From positions 1-64,000 of the forward strand of contig JAFZXU010000054.1 of NCBI GenBank assembly GCA_017616655.1: a stretch of DNA of 64,000 bases. Reading direction: 5' to 3'. This DNA comes from Bacteroidales bacterium. GTDB lineage: Bacteria > Bacteroidota > Bacteroidia > Bacteroidales > UBA932. Shown here piece by piece: positions 7,387 to 16,060 of this stretch. The stretch's first letter is position 1. Every line of letters begins with the position of its first letter. The position numbers and the translations under genes are program-made. The notes beneath the pieces are model-generated. The model was not told the origin of the DNA. It ran no database searches and saw only the letters and a program-made list of their open reading frames with translations.

Positions 7387-8280
7387 ATGAAAGAGAACAA
7401 AAACAAGCGGATTCCTGAATCTGAGCTGATAATCAACCCGGACGGTTCCGTATTCCATCTCCACATCCTTCCGGAAGACCTGGCCGACAGCATCCTGCTC
7501 TTCGGAGACCAGGACCGCGTGCCCATGGCGGCGCAGTTCCTGGACAAGGGATCTATCGAGGTGGACAAGGCATCGAGGGAGTTCCACACCATCACCGGAC
7601 GCTTCAACGGCAAGAGGGTCAGCATCGTCTCCTCCGGCATCGGCACCGACAACATCGACATCGTGATGACCGAGCTTGACGCCCTGGCCAACATCGATTT
7701 CAAGACCAGGCTGCCTAAGAAGGAGCACCGCCGCCTCTCCATCCTCAGGATTGGAACCTGCGGAGCGCTCCAGCCGGAAATCCCGCTCGGCGGATACATT
7801 TTCTCCGACATGTCGGTGGGTTTCGACGGACTCCTCAACTGGTATGCGGATGTGGACAAGGTGCGCCAGAAAGGCATTGAAGAGGCCTTCATCAAGCATA
7901 TGGAGTGGCCTGAGAGGCTGGCAAAGCCCTATTTCGTGAAGGCCAGCCCCAGACTGATCAAGGCGTTCGAAGGAAAGGCATATCACGGAATCACGATGTC
8001 CGCACCCGGATTCTACGGTCCTCAGGGCCGCAGCGTCAGGGCCGCCATCACCATCCCAGACCTGACCACCAGGCTTGAGAAGTTCCAGTACAGGGGCCTT
8101 AAGATGACCAACATCGAGATGGAGAGTTCGGCCATCGCGGGCCTTTCCGCCATCCTTGGCCACGACGCCGGCACCATCTGCCTTGCCATAGCAAACCGCC
8201 ACGCAAAGCAGAGCAATCCCGACTACAAGCCGCTGATGGCGGAACTCATCAGGTTCTCGCTGGAGACCCTCACCAAGTAG
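7387..8280 (+). CDS. Nucleoside phosphorylase (uridine phosphorylase-like)
   Basis: A 297-residue member of the PNP/UDP family, which splits nucleosides with phosphate to give the base and (deoxy)ribose-1-phosphate. Family features are the phosphate-binding start (LLFGDQDRVPMAAQFL), the GIGTDN segment, the RIGTCGALQPEIPLG motif (residues 118-132) and the ribose-binding NIEMESSAIAGL near residue 240. It is longer than classic Udp (253), with an extended N-terminus and an insertion around LPKKEHRRLS. Substrate preference (uridine or purine) cannot be read. It starts 6 nt after the GGGtGRT gene, so is co-transcribed. Confidence 0.85.
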   Translation: MKENKNKRIPESELIINPDGSVFHLHILPEDLADSILLFGDQDRVPMAAQFLDKGSIEVDKASREFHTITGRFNGKRVSIVSSGIGTDNIDIVMTELDALANIDFKTRLPKKEHRRLSILRIGTCGALQPEIPLGGYIFSDMSVGFDGLLNWYADVDKVRQKGIEEAFIKHMEWPERLAKPYFVKASPRLIKAFEGKAYHGITMSAPGFYGPQGRSVRAAITIPDLTTRLEKFQYRGLKMTNIEMESSAIAGLSAILGHDAGTICLAIANRHAKQSNPDYKPLMAELIRFSLETLTK

Positions 8281-8287
8281 CAGCAGG

Positions 8288-9172
8288 ATGTCGGAGATAG
8301 AGGAATTACGGCATCTGGCAGCCCTTTTCGACGATCCGGACGAGGTCGTCAGCGCCTGCGTGGACAATCGCATCGCGCAGATGGGGCCGTCGGTGATTCC
8401 CTTGCTGGAAAAGATGCGCCACAATGAGCCGGATGCGGCTTTCAAGCGCCTCCTCTCCGACAGGATCCTGCGCTACAATGCCGAATTCCGCACGGAGGAT
8501 TTGAGAAAGTTCGCGCTTCGCGAAACCACTCAGCCTGTCACCCTCTACGAAGGATGCTTCCTCGCCTCCTCGCTCCTGAATCCGCAGGTCAGCAGGGAAA
8601 AGTTCGAGGAGGCATTCTATCAGTGCGCCTGCGAGTTTCAGGCGGAAGCCGCAGACGGACGCACCGCAATCGAGGAGATGGGTGTCTTCAACCACGTCTT
8701 CTTCCACCGGCTCCGCTTCACGGTTTGCGACCAGAATCTCACCACCGAGAAGAACGCGATGCTCTATGACACCCTCAAGAGCCGCAGGGGCAACCCTTTC
8801 GCAATAGCCACGATTTATATGATGATGGCGGAAGAGGCGGGACTTCCCCTCCTGCCGCTCTGTTTCCCGGGCGGCTTTGTTCCGGCATATATCGAGGATG
8901 GAAAGGAACTCTTCTACGTCAACCTTCTGCAGAACGGCGAGATTTTCCCGCAGTCGCGGCTGAAGGATTACCTGATCGGGCAGGGCATCCCCTTCGACCA
9001 CAACAGGTTCCTCCTGCGCAGGCAGACGGTTATGCTCAACATCTACCTGGAATCGCTCTGCTATCTTTACGACAAACTGGAGGACGCAGCCTCGCAGGAG
9101 CGCATAATGAAAGCGCTCTACGCACTGGGCGACGAGCGCTTCCTGATTTCGGACGACAAGCAGGAGGAGTAA
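8288..9172 (+). CDS. SirB1/transglutaminase-like (Transglut_core2) protein
   Basis: A 294-residue protein. The central part contains TLKSRRGNPFAIATIYMMMA followed by GLPLLPLCFPGGFVPAY, the characteristic motif pair of the SirB1 N-terminal/Transglut_core2 family. The N-terminal ~100 residues are helical and HEAT-like (IAQMGPSVIPLLEKM). Members often lie near tetratricopeptide or housekeeping genes and have no proven activity. The usual catalytic cysteine of transglutaminases is not evident in the motif region. It starts 7 nt after the phosphorylase gene and ends 2 nt from the convergent M23 peptidase gene without a visible terminator. Confidence 0.7.
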   Translation: MSEIEELRHLAALFDDPDEVVSACVDNRIAQMGPSVIPLLEKMRHNEPDAAFKRLLSDRILRYNAEFRTEDLRKFALRETTQPVTLYEGCFLASSLLNPQVSREKFEEAFYQCACEFQAEAADGRTAIEEMGVFNHVFFHRLRFTVCDQNLTTEKNAMLYDTLKSRRGNPFAIATIYMMMAEEAGLPLLPLCFPGGFVPAYIEDGKELFYVNLLQNGEIFPQSRLKDYLIGQGIPFDHNRFLLRRQTVMLNIYLESLCYLYDKLEDAASQERIMKALYALGDERFLISDDKQEE

Positions 9173-9174
9173 TC

Positions 9175-10143
9175 CTAACTTGTCCCCTTCCTTACAAGCA
9201 ACCTCTGCCCTATCCTCAGGGTGGAGGTTGATTTTATCTTGTTCAGGCGGCAGAGGGCACCTACGGTGGTGCCGTAACGCTTTGCGATCTTGCCGAGATT
9301 GTCGCCCTTCTTCACCTTGTAATAGACATTGCCGGATGCGGACTTGGACTCCTTGTCGGTCTGTCCGTAGTGGGAATGGATGTTGAAGTAGTGCTTCTGA
9401 AGGGTGAATATGGTATCCCTCACGACGCCGTTCTCGAAGTCGAAGACCCTCTGGGGATCGAATGGTTTGCCGTGATAGCGCGTCTCGAAGTGGAGATGCG
9501 GGCCGGTGCTGCGTCCGGTGCTTCCGCCAAGTCCGATGCATTCGCCCGCCTTCACCATCTCGTCAACTTCCACGAGACGCTCGGAGAGATGGCCGTAGTA
9601 TGTCTCGAGGCCGTTGTCATGCCTTATGACGATAAGGTTGCCGTATCCGCCCGTCTCTTTGGGAGTGCCGGCATACCGTACGATTCCGTCAAACGCCGCG
9701 CGGATGGTATCTCCCACCGAAAGGGGCAGGTCGACTCCGTAATGGGGCCTGCGGCCGCGGAACTTGAATCCTGAATGGACCTTTGCCAGATAGGGGGCGC
9801 AGTAGCCGTGCGACTCGTCGGCCAGAAGCAGGTCGATGGAATCGGGAAGCGCGGACAGGGGCTCTCCCCTGAATGCGTGGATCATATCCGGATCCCAGCC
9901 TTCATAGAAACCTGCGGTGTCGATTACCGGATGGCCTTCGTCAATATATTCCCAGGTATAATCATCATACAGGACAATCTTGACATATTTGTCGCTGCTT
10001 GGAATGGTATCTATCGCCAGATGCTCGCGAGGCTGCTCCTCGGTTGCGGTCACCGTCCTTATGGTATCGTTGTAAAAGTCCTGCGCCTTGCACGGAACGG
10101 AGAGGGCGCACAGCAGCGGCAAGAACAGGTAAAATCTTCTCAT
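9175..10143 (-). CDS. Secreted M23 peptidase with C-terminal LysM
   Basis: A 322-residue peptidoglycan endopeptidase-type protein. A signal peptide (FLFLPLLCALSVPCKA) is followed by a linker, then the LytM/M23 domain with zinc ligands in RRPHYGVDLPL (HxxxD), the YYGHLSERL motif and the HLHF motif in STGPHLHFETR. A LysM domain (YYKVKKGDNLGKIAKRYG to IGQRLLVRK) closes the protein. All metal ligands are present, so it is probably active in the periplasm on cross-links, unlike EnvC-type activators. It is the third gene of a minus-strand unit after the TPR and EamA genes (26-nt gap). Confidence 0.9.
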   Translation of the reverse strand: MRRFYLFLPLLCALSVPCKAQDFYNDTIRTVTATEEQPREHLAIDTIPSSDKYVKIVLYDDYTWEYIDEGHPVIDTAGFYEGWDPDMIHAFRGEPLSALPDSIDLLLADESHGYCAPYLAKVHSGFKFRGRRPHYGVDLPLSVGDTIRAAFDGIVRYAGTPKETGGYGNLIVIRHDNGLETYYGHLSERLVEVDEMVKAGECIGLGGSTGRSTGPHLHFETRYHGKPFDPQRVFDFENGVVRDTIFTLQKHYFNIHSHYGQTDKESKSASGNVYYKVKKGDNLGKIAKRYGTTVGALCRLNKIKSTSTLRIGQRLLVRKGTS

Positions 10144-10169
10144 CTTTTAAATAATTATCTCATTTATAA

Positions 10170-11084
10170 TCAATTGGTGCCTATTACAAGCAAAGCCATA
10201 CCCACCAGCAGGATGGCAAGTGCTAATCCTTTCTGCTTGAGGTAGTTCTCCTTGAAGAGGATCGCTCCGCAGACGAAGGTGACGATCACCGAGCTGCGGC
10301 GGAGCATAGAAACCACTGCAAGCATCGAGCCAGGACGGCTCAGGGAGTAGAAATAAAGGAAATCTGATGCGGCGATGAAGACCGCGATTATGACGATTGC
10401 CCAGTCGTGCCTGTAGGGCTGATAGACCTTGCTGCCGGAGAAACGGGCTATGAGCACCGCCACCACCATTATCAGGGTGATGTAGAAATTGCACCAGCTC
10501 TGGACGAACATCGTCTTGAGGGCCATGTAATTTGAGCCCATCAGGTATTTGTCCATGATGGCGCTGACCACTCCGGTGAGGACCGCCACCCACATGCAGA
10601 TGATCCACTTGTTGCGGGCGAAGTCCACCCCCTCCTTCCTGCTGGTGCGGCCGAGCAGCCACAGTGCGACGAGCGCCACCAGTATGCCGGCCCACTGCCA
10701 GAGGTTCAGCCTCTCGCCGAAGAGCAGAATCGAGAATACCAGCACGAAGACGGGACGGGAGGTCTTGATGGTGCCCGCCGTGGTTATCGGCAGGTTTTTG
10801 AGTCCCATCAGGCCGGTAATCCAGGAGACCGAGACTATCAGCGACTTTACGAATACCATCAGATGCTCGTACGGGGTGCCCCGCTGCATCTCGAACACAG
10901 TGCCGTCGGCCAGCCCCCATCCGAAAATGGAGGAGAGGATCAGCGGAAGGAAAAAGCAGGTGGAAATCCCCGTCGCATAGAGCAGGATATGGAGGACGTC
11001 GTTCTTTGTAGAAGCCCTCTTTTTGGCCACGTCATAAAAGCCAAGCAGAAATGCGGATGCTACCGCAGCCCAAAGCCAGATCAT
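10170..11084 (-). CDS. EamA/DMT-family transporter
   Basis: A 304-residue membrane protein with about ten hydrophobic helices arranged as two EamA halves, typical of drug/metabolite transporters. The N-terminus MIWLWAAVASAFLLGFYDVAKK and the motif TTAGTIKTSRPVFVLVFSIL in the first half are characteristic. The substrate cannot be inferred. It starts 3 nt after the stop of the upstream TPR gene and is followed by the M23 peptidase gene, so the three form one unit. Confidence 0.85.
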   Translation of the reverse strand: MIWLWAAVASAFLLGFYDVAKKRASTKNDVLHILLYATGISTCFFLPLILSSIFGWGLADGTVFEMQRGTPYEHLMVFVKSLIVSVSWITGLMGLKNLPITTAGTIKTSRPVFVLVFSILLFGERLNLWQWAGILVALVALWLLGRTSRKEGVDFARNKWIICMWVAVLTGVVSAIMDKYLMGSNYMALKTMFVQSWCNFYITLIMVVAVLIARFSGSKVYQPYRHDWAIVIIAVFIAASDFLYFYSLSRPGSMLAVVSMLRRSSVIVTFVCGAILFKENYLKQKGLALAILLVGMALLVIGTN

Positions 11085-11087
11085 CTT

Positions 11088-13079
11088 TTATCTCTCTTCT
11101 TCTGTTTTGCAATACTTTTTGATCACCCCGTATGCATCCGTAATGCCGAGCTCGCCGGCCACGCTCAGGTCGATGCAGCCCTTGTCCTTGTCCTTCAGGT
11201 AGATAAGCACCAGGCCGCGGTTGTAGTATGCCTCCCCTATTTTGGGAGCCGTCTCTATCGCCCTGGTATAGCGCGAGATGGACTCCGGAAGGTCTCCGGA
11301 GAGGCAGTAGAGGTTACCGAGGTTGTATTGGATGTAGGGGGATTCCGGGTCGAGCTCCGACGCGCGCACCATATCGTGGAGCGCCGGGGTATAGTCGTAA
11401 CTGTGGGTCACCTGGTCGCGGACCCTCGTACGGGCGGTGTTGGCATTGTCGAGGGTGAGGACCTGCACGTTGTTGCCCATCGAGGAGATGAAGTCGATCA
11501 TCTCGGCCTGAAGGGCGGCACGGTTGATATAGAGATAGGGGTTGTCAGGCTCTTTCGAGAGGGCCTCGTCGTAACTGAGCATCGCAGCATTGAACTGGCT
11601 GCCTTCTGTCTCCAGCAGCGCCTTGGAGAAGAGATTCACTGCGTTCCGGTCATTCTTGAGAGCGGAGGCAAGAGACTCGTTACGGCGGCGCGTATCGGAA
11701 ATCTTCTCATCCTTCTCGGCTGCGAACTTCACGGCGAAAGGGAGCGATGCAATGAAGGACTCCAGGGCATCGTCATCGTAGCGGCGGTTGAGATAATTGG
11801 TGGAGGCCATCTCGTCGCTCGCGTGGAACTTGAACAGGGGCTTGAGCCTTATGTCCACGTCGCGGTACTGCAGCAACTCGTTGTCGAACCCCTTGCGGGC
11901 GAAATCGGCGTCGAGGGAGAGCAGATGGTCGTATTTCCTGGTGGTGTCGGCAAAGGCCATCCTTCCGGCGGAATCCCTCGTCTGCGCCTGGTATTCGGCA
12001 ATCTTCTGCCGGGCTATCTCGTAATCCTTGCGGGAAGAGGTGTACTGCCCCAGCCGCTGCTTGACGAAGGAACGGTTCATATAGGCCTGCGCGAAATCGG
12101 GATAGAGATTGATGGCCTTGGAATAGTCGTCCATAGCGTCGCGATAGCGCCCAAGTTCCACGAAAACGGCGGCCCGGTTGAAGTAGGCCAGCACGTTGTC
12201 GGGATTGATGTTGATGACCCTGTCGAAGTCGTCGAGGGCGCCGTGGTAATCTTCCACCCTGGCCAGGATGAGGCCCCTGTTGTAGAGGGTGAGGGCATTG
12301 CCCGGTTCATCCTCGAGCACCCTGTTCAGATCGTCCAGCGCGCCGCGCACATCTTTTTTCTCGAAGCGCAGCAGGGCGCGGTAGAAGAAGGCGAAGGTAT
12401 TGGTACTGTCGAGCCTTACTGCGGTGTCGAGATCCTCTATGGCAGCGTCGGTATTGCCCTGCATCCCGTAAACCCTGGAGCGGCGCACATAACCCTCGGG
12501 GTCGTAGCGGCGCAGCTTGATTGCGGTGTTGTAGTCATTCAGGGCCTTTATGGTATCACCGGTGAAGAGATAGCAGGCGCCCCTGTTGAGATAGGCGTCG
12601 GCCTCCTTGGGCTGCTTGCGGATGAACATGTCGAAGTCCTTGATGGCCTTGTCGAACTGCTGAGAGAGGAAATAGGTCACTCCGCGGCTGAAATAGAGCC
12701 CTGTATAGCTGGGACGCAGGTCCACCGCCTCCTCGAGGTCCTTCAGGGCCTGGTCGTACTTCCCCATCCGGCTCAGTGTTATGGCCCTGTAATGGTATGC
12801 CGGAGTATAGATGGGATTGAAGTGGAGGGTGCGGTCGAAATCGCGCTGGGCGCCGTTGAAGTCGCCCAGATTGTACTTGGCGATGCCCCTGAAGAAGTAG
12901 GCTTCGTAAACCGTGCTGTCGAGCCTCGAGAGGATATTGAAATTCTCTATCGCCAGGGCGTACTTGCCGTCTATGAGGGACTGGCGGCCATAGCTGTAGA
13001 AATGGTCGAGGTCATACTGGGCACAGGCCCTGCCTCCCAAAAGGAGAAGCAGAAATAATATCAGAGGCTTTTTGTACAC
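11088..13079 (-). CDS. Secreted TPR-repeat protein, large
   Basis: About 663 residues. After VYKKPLILFLLLLLGGRACA (signal peptide) comes a long array of tetratricopeptide repeats (for example YHYRAITLSRMGKYDQALKD and YFNRAAVFVELGRYRDAMDD), about nine in series. A charged segment without repeats follows (around residues 340-490), then further TPRs near the C-terminus. It is probably a periplasmic or envelope scaffold. I take the GTG at 13079 as start because it opens directly on the signal peptide and lies just after a -7 box. An ATG at 13136 would place the start inside the divergent M28 gene. Confidence 0.8.
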   Translation of the reverse strand: MYKKPLILFLLLLLGGRACAQYDLDHFYSYGRQSLIDGKYALAIENFNILSRLDSTVYEAYFFRGIAKYNLGDFNGAQRDFDRTLHFNPIYTPAYHYRAITLSRMGKYDQALKDLEEAVDLRPSYTGLYFSRGVTYFLSQQFDKAIKDFDMFIRKQPKEADAYLNRGACYLFTGDTIKALNDYNTAIKLRRYDPEGYVRRSRVYGMQGNTDAAIEDLDTAVRLDSTNTFAFFYRALLRFEKKDVRGALDDLNRVLEDEPGNALTLYNRGLILARVEDYHGALDDFDRVININPDNVLAYFNRAAVFVELGRYRDAMDDYSKAINLYPDFAQAYMNRSFVKQRLGQYTSSRKDYEIARQKIAEYQAQTRDSAGRMAFADTTRKYDHLLSLDADFARKGFDNELLQYRDVDIRLKPLFKFHASDEMASTNYLNRRYDDDALESFIASLPFAVKFAAEKDEKISDTRRRNESLASALKNDRNAVNLFSKALLETEGSQFNAAMLSYDEALSKEPDNPYLYINRAALQAEMIDFISSMGNNVQVLTLDNANTARTRVRDQVTHSYDYTPALHDMVRASELDPESPYIQYNLGNLYCLSGDLPESISRYTRAIETAPKIGEAYYNRGLVLIYLKDKDKGCIDLSVAGELGITDAYGVIKKYCKTEEER

Positions 13080-13084
13080 AATTA

Positions 13085-13101
13085 CAAAATTAGTAATTTT
13101 G
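13085..13101. promoter_or_regulatory. Back-to-back divergent -7 boxes forming a palindrome
   Basis: CAAAATTAGTAATTTTG is a perfect 17-bp palindrome. Its right half (13094-13101) is the TAATTTTG -7 box for the plus-strand M28-uvrB-rel-uvrA unit. Its left half, read on the minus strand (13092-13085), is the -7 box for the TPR unit, whose GTG lies only ~5 nt further. The two polymerases would compete for the same DNA. Confidence 0.65.
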
Positions 13102-13119
13102 TGGATTGCCTCAAATAAA

Positions 13120-14061
13120 ATGAAGAAATCCGTCATCTTCCTGTTACTGGCGCTCTTTCCGCTGCTTGCAGCCGGGCAGGGTTATCTCTCCTATGAGAAA
13201 CTCCTCACCGCGGAGTCGATGCAGAACGTGGTTTCCTTCATGGCCGACGACTACAACACCGGGCGCGCATCGGGAACTCCCGGCAACAGCCGTGCCGAAC
13301 AGTTCATCACCTCGAGGTTCCGCCAGCTGGGGCTGAAGCCCTTCAACTGGTGTTACACCGACAGTTTCAGATACCGCGACTCCTTAATCCTGAGGAATGT
13401 GGCGGGATTCATCCCCGCTTCGCGCCAGAGCGACGAATATATCATAGTCTCAGCGCATTACGACCATATCGGCGAGATCAAGGGGACCATCTACAACGGA
13501 GCCGACGACAATGCCTCCGGAGTGGCCGCACTGCTTGGGCTCGCAGAGCTCTATTCCAGGATGAAGGCCGACGGACGCGGTCCGCTCAAGAACATAATCT
13601 TCGTGGCCTTCGACGGCAAGGAGCTCAACCTGGCGGGCAGCAGGTACTTCGTGAAGCATCTGCCGGTCCCCGCTGGCAAGGTGGTGGCCGACATCAATAT
13701 GGATATCCTGGGTACGGATCTCGTCCCGACGGGAAAGAACCGCGAGTACCTGATGGCGATCGACGGAGGGTCCATGCCCTTCTCCTGCGGGGAGAATCTG
13801 AAACGCCTCTGCCTGAAGTCCGACTACAGGATGGACATCTGCCTCACCTTCTACGGCAGCAGGGATTTCACCAGGATGGTTTACCGCAGCGGAGACCACT
13901 CCTCATTCGCCAGGGCCGGAATCCCGGCGGTCTTCTTCACCTCCGGATTCCACCAGCACACCCTCAAATCGACCGACGATACCGACATCATGGACTTCCA
14001 GCTTCTGCGCAAGCGTACCCTCGTGATTTTCAATTACATAAATTACCTCTTCTACCTGTAA
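13120..14061 (+). CDS. Secreted M28-family peptidase
   Basis: A 313-residue metallopeptidase of the aminopeptidase/QC type with a signal peptide (MKKSVIFLLLALFPLLAAGQ). Di-zinc ligands can be read: His113 in SAHYDH, Asp130 in GADDNASG, Glu168, Asp195 in INMDILG and a C-terminal His in SGFHQHTLKSTDD. The usual catalytic Glu-Glu pair is replaced by Lys167-Glu168 (FDGKELNLAGS), so the general base is missing or supplied differently. The ATG at 13120 is chosen because the signal peptide starts there, 18 nt after the -7 box. The stop overlaps the uvrB ATG by one base. Confidence 0.85.
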   Translation: MKKSVIFLLLALFPLLAAGQGYLSYEKLLTAESMQNVVSFMADDYNTGRASGTPGNSRAEQFITSRFRQLGLKPFNWCYTDSFRYRDSLILRNVAGFIPASRQSDEYIIVSAHYDHIGEIKGTIYNGADDNASGVAALLGLAELYSRMKADGRGPLKNIIFVAFDGKELNLAGSRYFVKHLPVPAGKVVADINMDILGTDLVPTGKNREYLMAIDGGSMPFSCGENLKRLCLKSDYRMDICLTFYGSRDFTRMVYRSGDHSSFARAGIPAVFFTSGFHQHTLKSTDDTDIMDFQLLRKRTLVIFNYINYLFYL

Positions 14062-16058
14062 TGGAATTCAAGCTCCACGCTCCCTACTCTCCGACCGGAG
14101 ACCAGCCAGAGGCGATAGCGCAGATCTGCGAATCGATTGCCTCCGGAAACAGGTGTACTACCCTGATGGGCGTGACCGGAAGCGGCAAGACATTCACGAT
14201 GGCCAACGTCATCGAGAGGCTGCAGCGCCCCACGCTGATCCTGAGCCACAACAAGACCCTGGCCGCCCAGCTATACGGGGAATTCAAGGCATTCTTCCCG
14301 GAGAATGCGGTGGAGTATTTCGTCTCATACTACGACTATTACCAGCCGGAGGCCTATCTTCCGGTAACCGATACATATATCGAAAAGGACCTGAGCATCA
14401 ACGACGAACTGGAGAAACTGCGTCTGGGTGCCGCCTCCGCCCTGCTTTCCGGCAGGAAGGACGTGATAGTGGTATCTTCTGTCTCCTGCCTCTACGGCAT
14501 AGGAAACCCTGAAGATTTCCACAGCACCACGGTCCATCTTGAGACGGGCCAGACCATAAGCCGCCAGAAGCTGCTCTACGACCTTGTGGACGCCCTCTAT
14601 TCCCGCACCGAAGCCGAATTCGGCAGGGGCAGTTTCAGGGTGAAAGGCGATACGGTCGACGTATTCCCGGCTTACGGTGAATACGCCTACCGGATCATCT
14701 TCTTCGGCGACGAGATAGAGTCCCTCGAGACGGTAGACCCCGTGACCGGAGCCACCATCGACGTGCACTCCGGGATTTCCATCTTCCCCGCCAACAACTT
14801 CGTCACCACACGCGAACGGATAAAGGGGGCGGTCAGGCAGATCCAGGACGACATGTACGAGCAGTGCCAGTATTTCGAGGAAATCGGAAAGCACCTGGAA
14901 GCCAAGCGGTTGAAGGGGCGCGTGGAGTACGACCTCGAGATGATCAAGGAGATCGGCTACTGCCCCGGCATAGAGAATTATTCCCGCTACTTCGACGGCC
15001 GCCAGGCCGGAATGAGGCCCTTCTGCCTGATAGATTATTTCCCCGAAGGGTTCCTCACCTTCATCGACGAGAGCCACGTCACCCTGCCGCAGGTAAGGGC
15101 GATGTACGGAGGCGACCGCTCCCGCAAGCAGACCCTTATCGAGTACGGGTTCCGCCTCCCCGCAGCCGCCGACAACCGTCCGCTGAAATTCGACGAGTTC
15201 GACAACCTGATCGGCCAGCGGCTCTTCGTAAGCGCCACTCCGGGCGACTATGAGCTGGAGGAGTGCGGCGGCGCCGTGGTCGAGCAGATAGTGCGGCCCA
15301 CCGGCCTCCTCGACCCTCCTGTGGAGGTGCGTCCCATCAAGAACCAGGTGGACGACCTGCTTGAAGAAATCGAAATCAGGGCTGAAAAAGATGAACGCGT
15401 GCTTGTCACGACCCTCACCAAGAGGATGGCCGAGGAGCTTGAGAAATATCTCACGAGGATGGATATCCGCGCCCGCTATATCCACTCCGACGTGGACACC
15501 CTCGAAAGGGTGGAGATAATCGAGGATTTCAAGGCGGGAAGATTCGACGTACTGGTCGGAGTCAACCTCCTGCGCGAGGGACTGGACATCCCCAGCGTGT
15601 CGCTGGTGGCCATCCTGGATGCCGACAAGGAGGGATTCCTGCGCAGCGGCAGGGCACTGACACAGACCGCAGGGCGCGCAGCCCGCAACATCAACGGCAA
15701 GGTGATAATGTACGCCGACACCATCACCGACTCGATGCGTGAAACCATCGACGAGACCAACCGAAGGCGCGACAAGCAGAAGGCCTACAACCGGAAGCAC
15801 GGCATAGTCCCCACCAATGTGGGAGGCGTCGCCCGCAACACCCTCACCGCAGGATATGCAGTTACGGAGAGGGGCGAAAAGATGCACCATCTTGCCGAGG
15901 ATCCTGTCCTGAGCGCCATGTCGGCCGAACAGATAAGGAAGGCCCTGGAACATGCGAAAAAGAGCATGGAAGAGGCGGCAGCCGCACTCGATTTCATGCG
16001 CGCAGCCCACTTCCGCGATGAAATGAATGAACTTAAGATGCTTTTAAGGGAGGAGTGA
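14061..16058 (+). CDS. uvrB: Excinuclease ABC subunit B
   Basis: The 665-residue DNA helicase-like damage verifier of nucleotide excision repair. It contains Walker A GVTGSGKT (residues 37-44), the damage-probing beta-hairpin region with YYDYYQPEAYLP, helicase motifs through TAGRAARN, and a C-terminal UVR domain (EQIRKALEHAKKSMEEAAA...FRDEM) that contacts UvrA/UvrC. Length equals the usual 660-675. The start ATG overlaps the stop of the M28 gene (TAATG), and uvrA lies two genes downstream, so both repair subunits share one transcript with the alarmone synthetase. Confidence 0.97.
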   Translation: MEFKLHAPYSPTGDQPEAIAQICESIASGNRCTTLMGVTGSGKTFTMANVIERLQRPTLILSHNKTLAAQLYGEFKAFFPENAVEYFVSYYDYYQPEAYLPVTDTYIEKDLSINDELEKLRLGAASALLSGRKDVIVVSSVSCLYGIGNPEDFHSTTVHLETGQTISRQKLLYDLVDALYSRTEAEFGRGSFRVKGDTVDVFPAYGEYAYRIIFFGDEIESLETVDPVTGATIDVHSGISIFPANNFVTTRERIKGAVRQIQDDMYEQCQYFEEIGKHLEAKRLKGRVEYDLEMIKEIGYCPGIENYSRYFDGRQAGMRPFCLIDYFPEGFLTFIDESHVTLPQVRAMYGGDRSRKQTLIEYGFRLPAAADNRPLKFDEFDNLIGQRLFVSATPGDYELEECGGAVVEQIVRPTGLLDPPVEVRPIKNQVDDLLEEIEIRAEKDERVLVTTLTKRMAEELEKYLTRMDIRARYIHSDVDTLERVEIIEDFKAGRFDVLVGVNLLREGLDIPSVSLVAILDADKEGFLRSGRALTQTAGRAARNINGKVIMYADTITDSMRETIDETNRRRDKQKAYNRKHGIVPTNVGGVARNTLTAGYAVTERGEKMHHLAEDPVLSAMSAEQIRKALEHAKKSMEEAAAALDFMRAAHFRDEMNELKMLLREE

Positions 16059-16060
16059 CA

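Noticed and set aside
10863..13058. 731-residue open frame antisense to the TPR gene
   Set aside because: The repetitive TPR coding sequence gives a repetitive antisense frame; no independent evidence.
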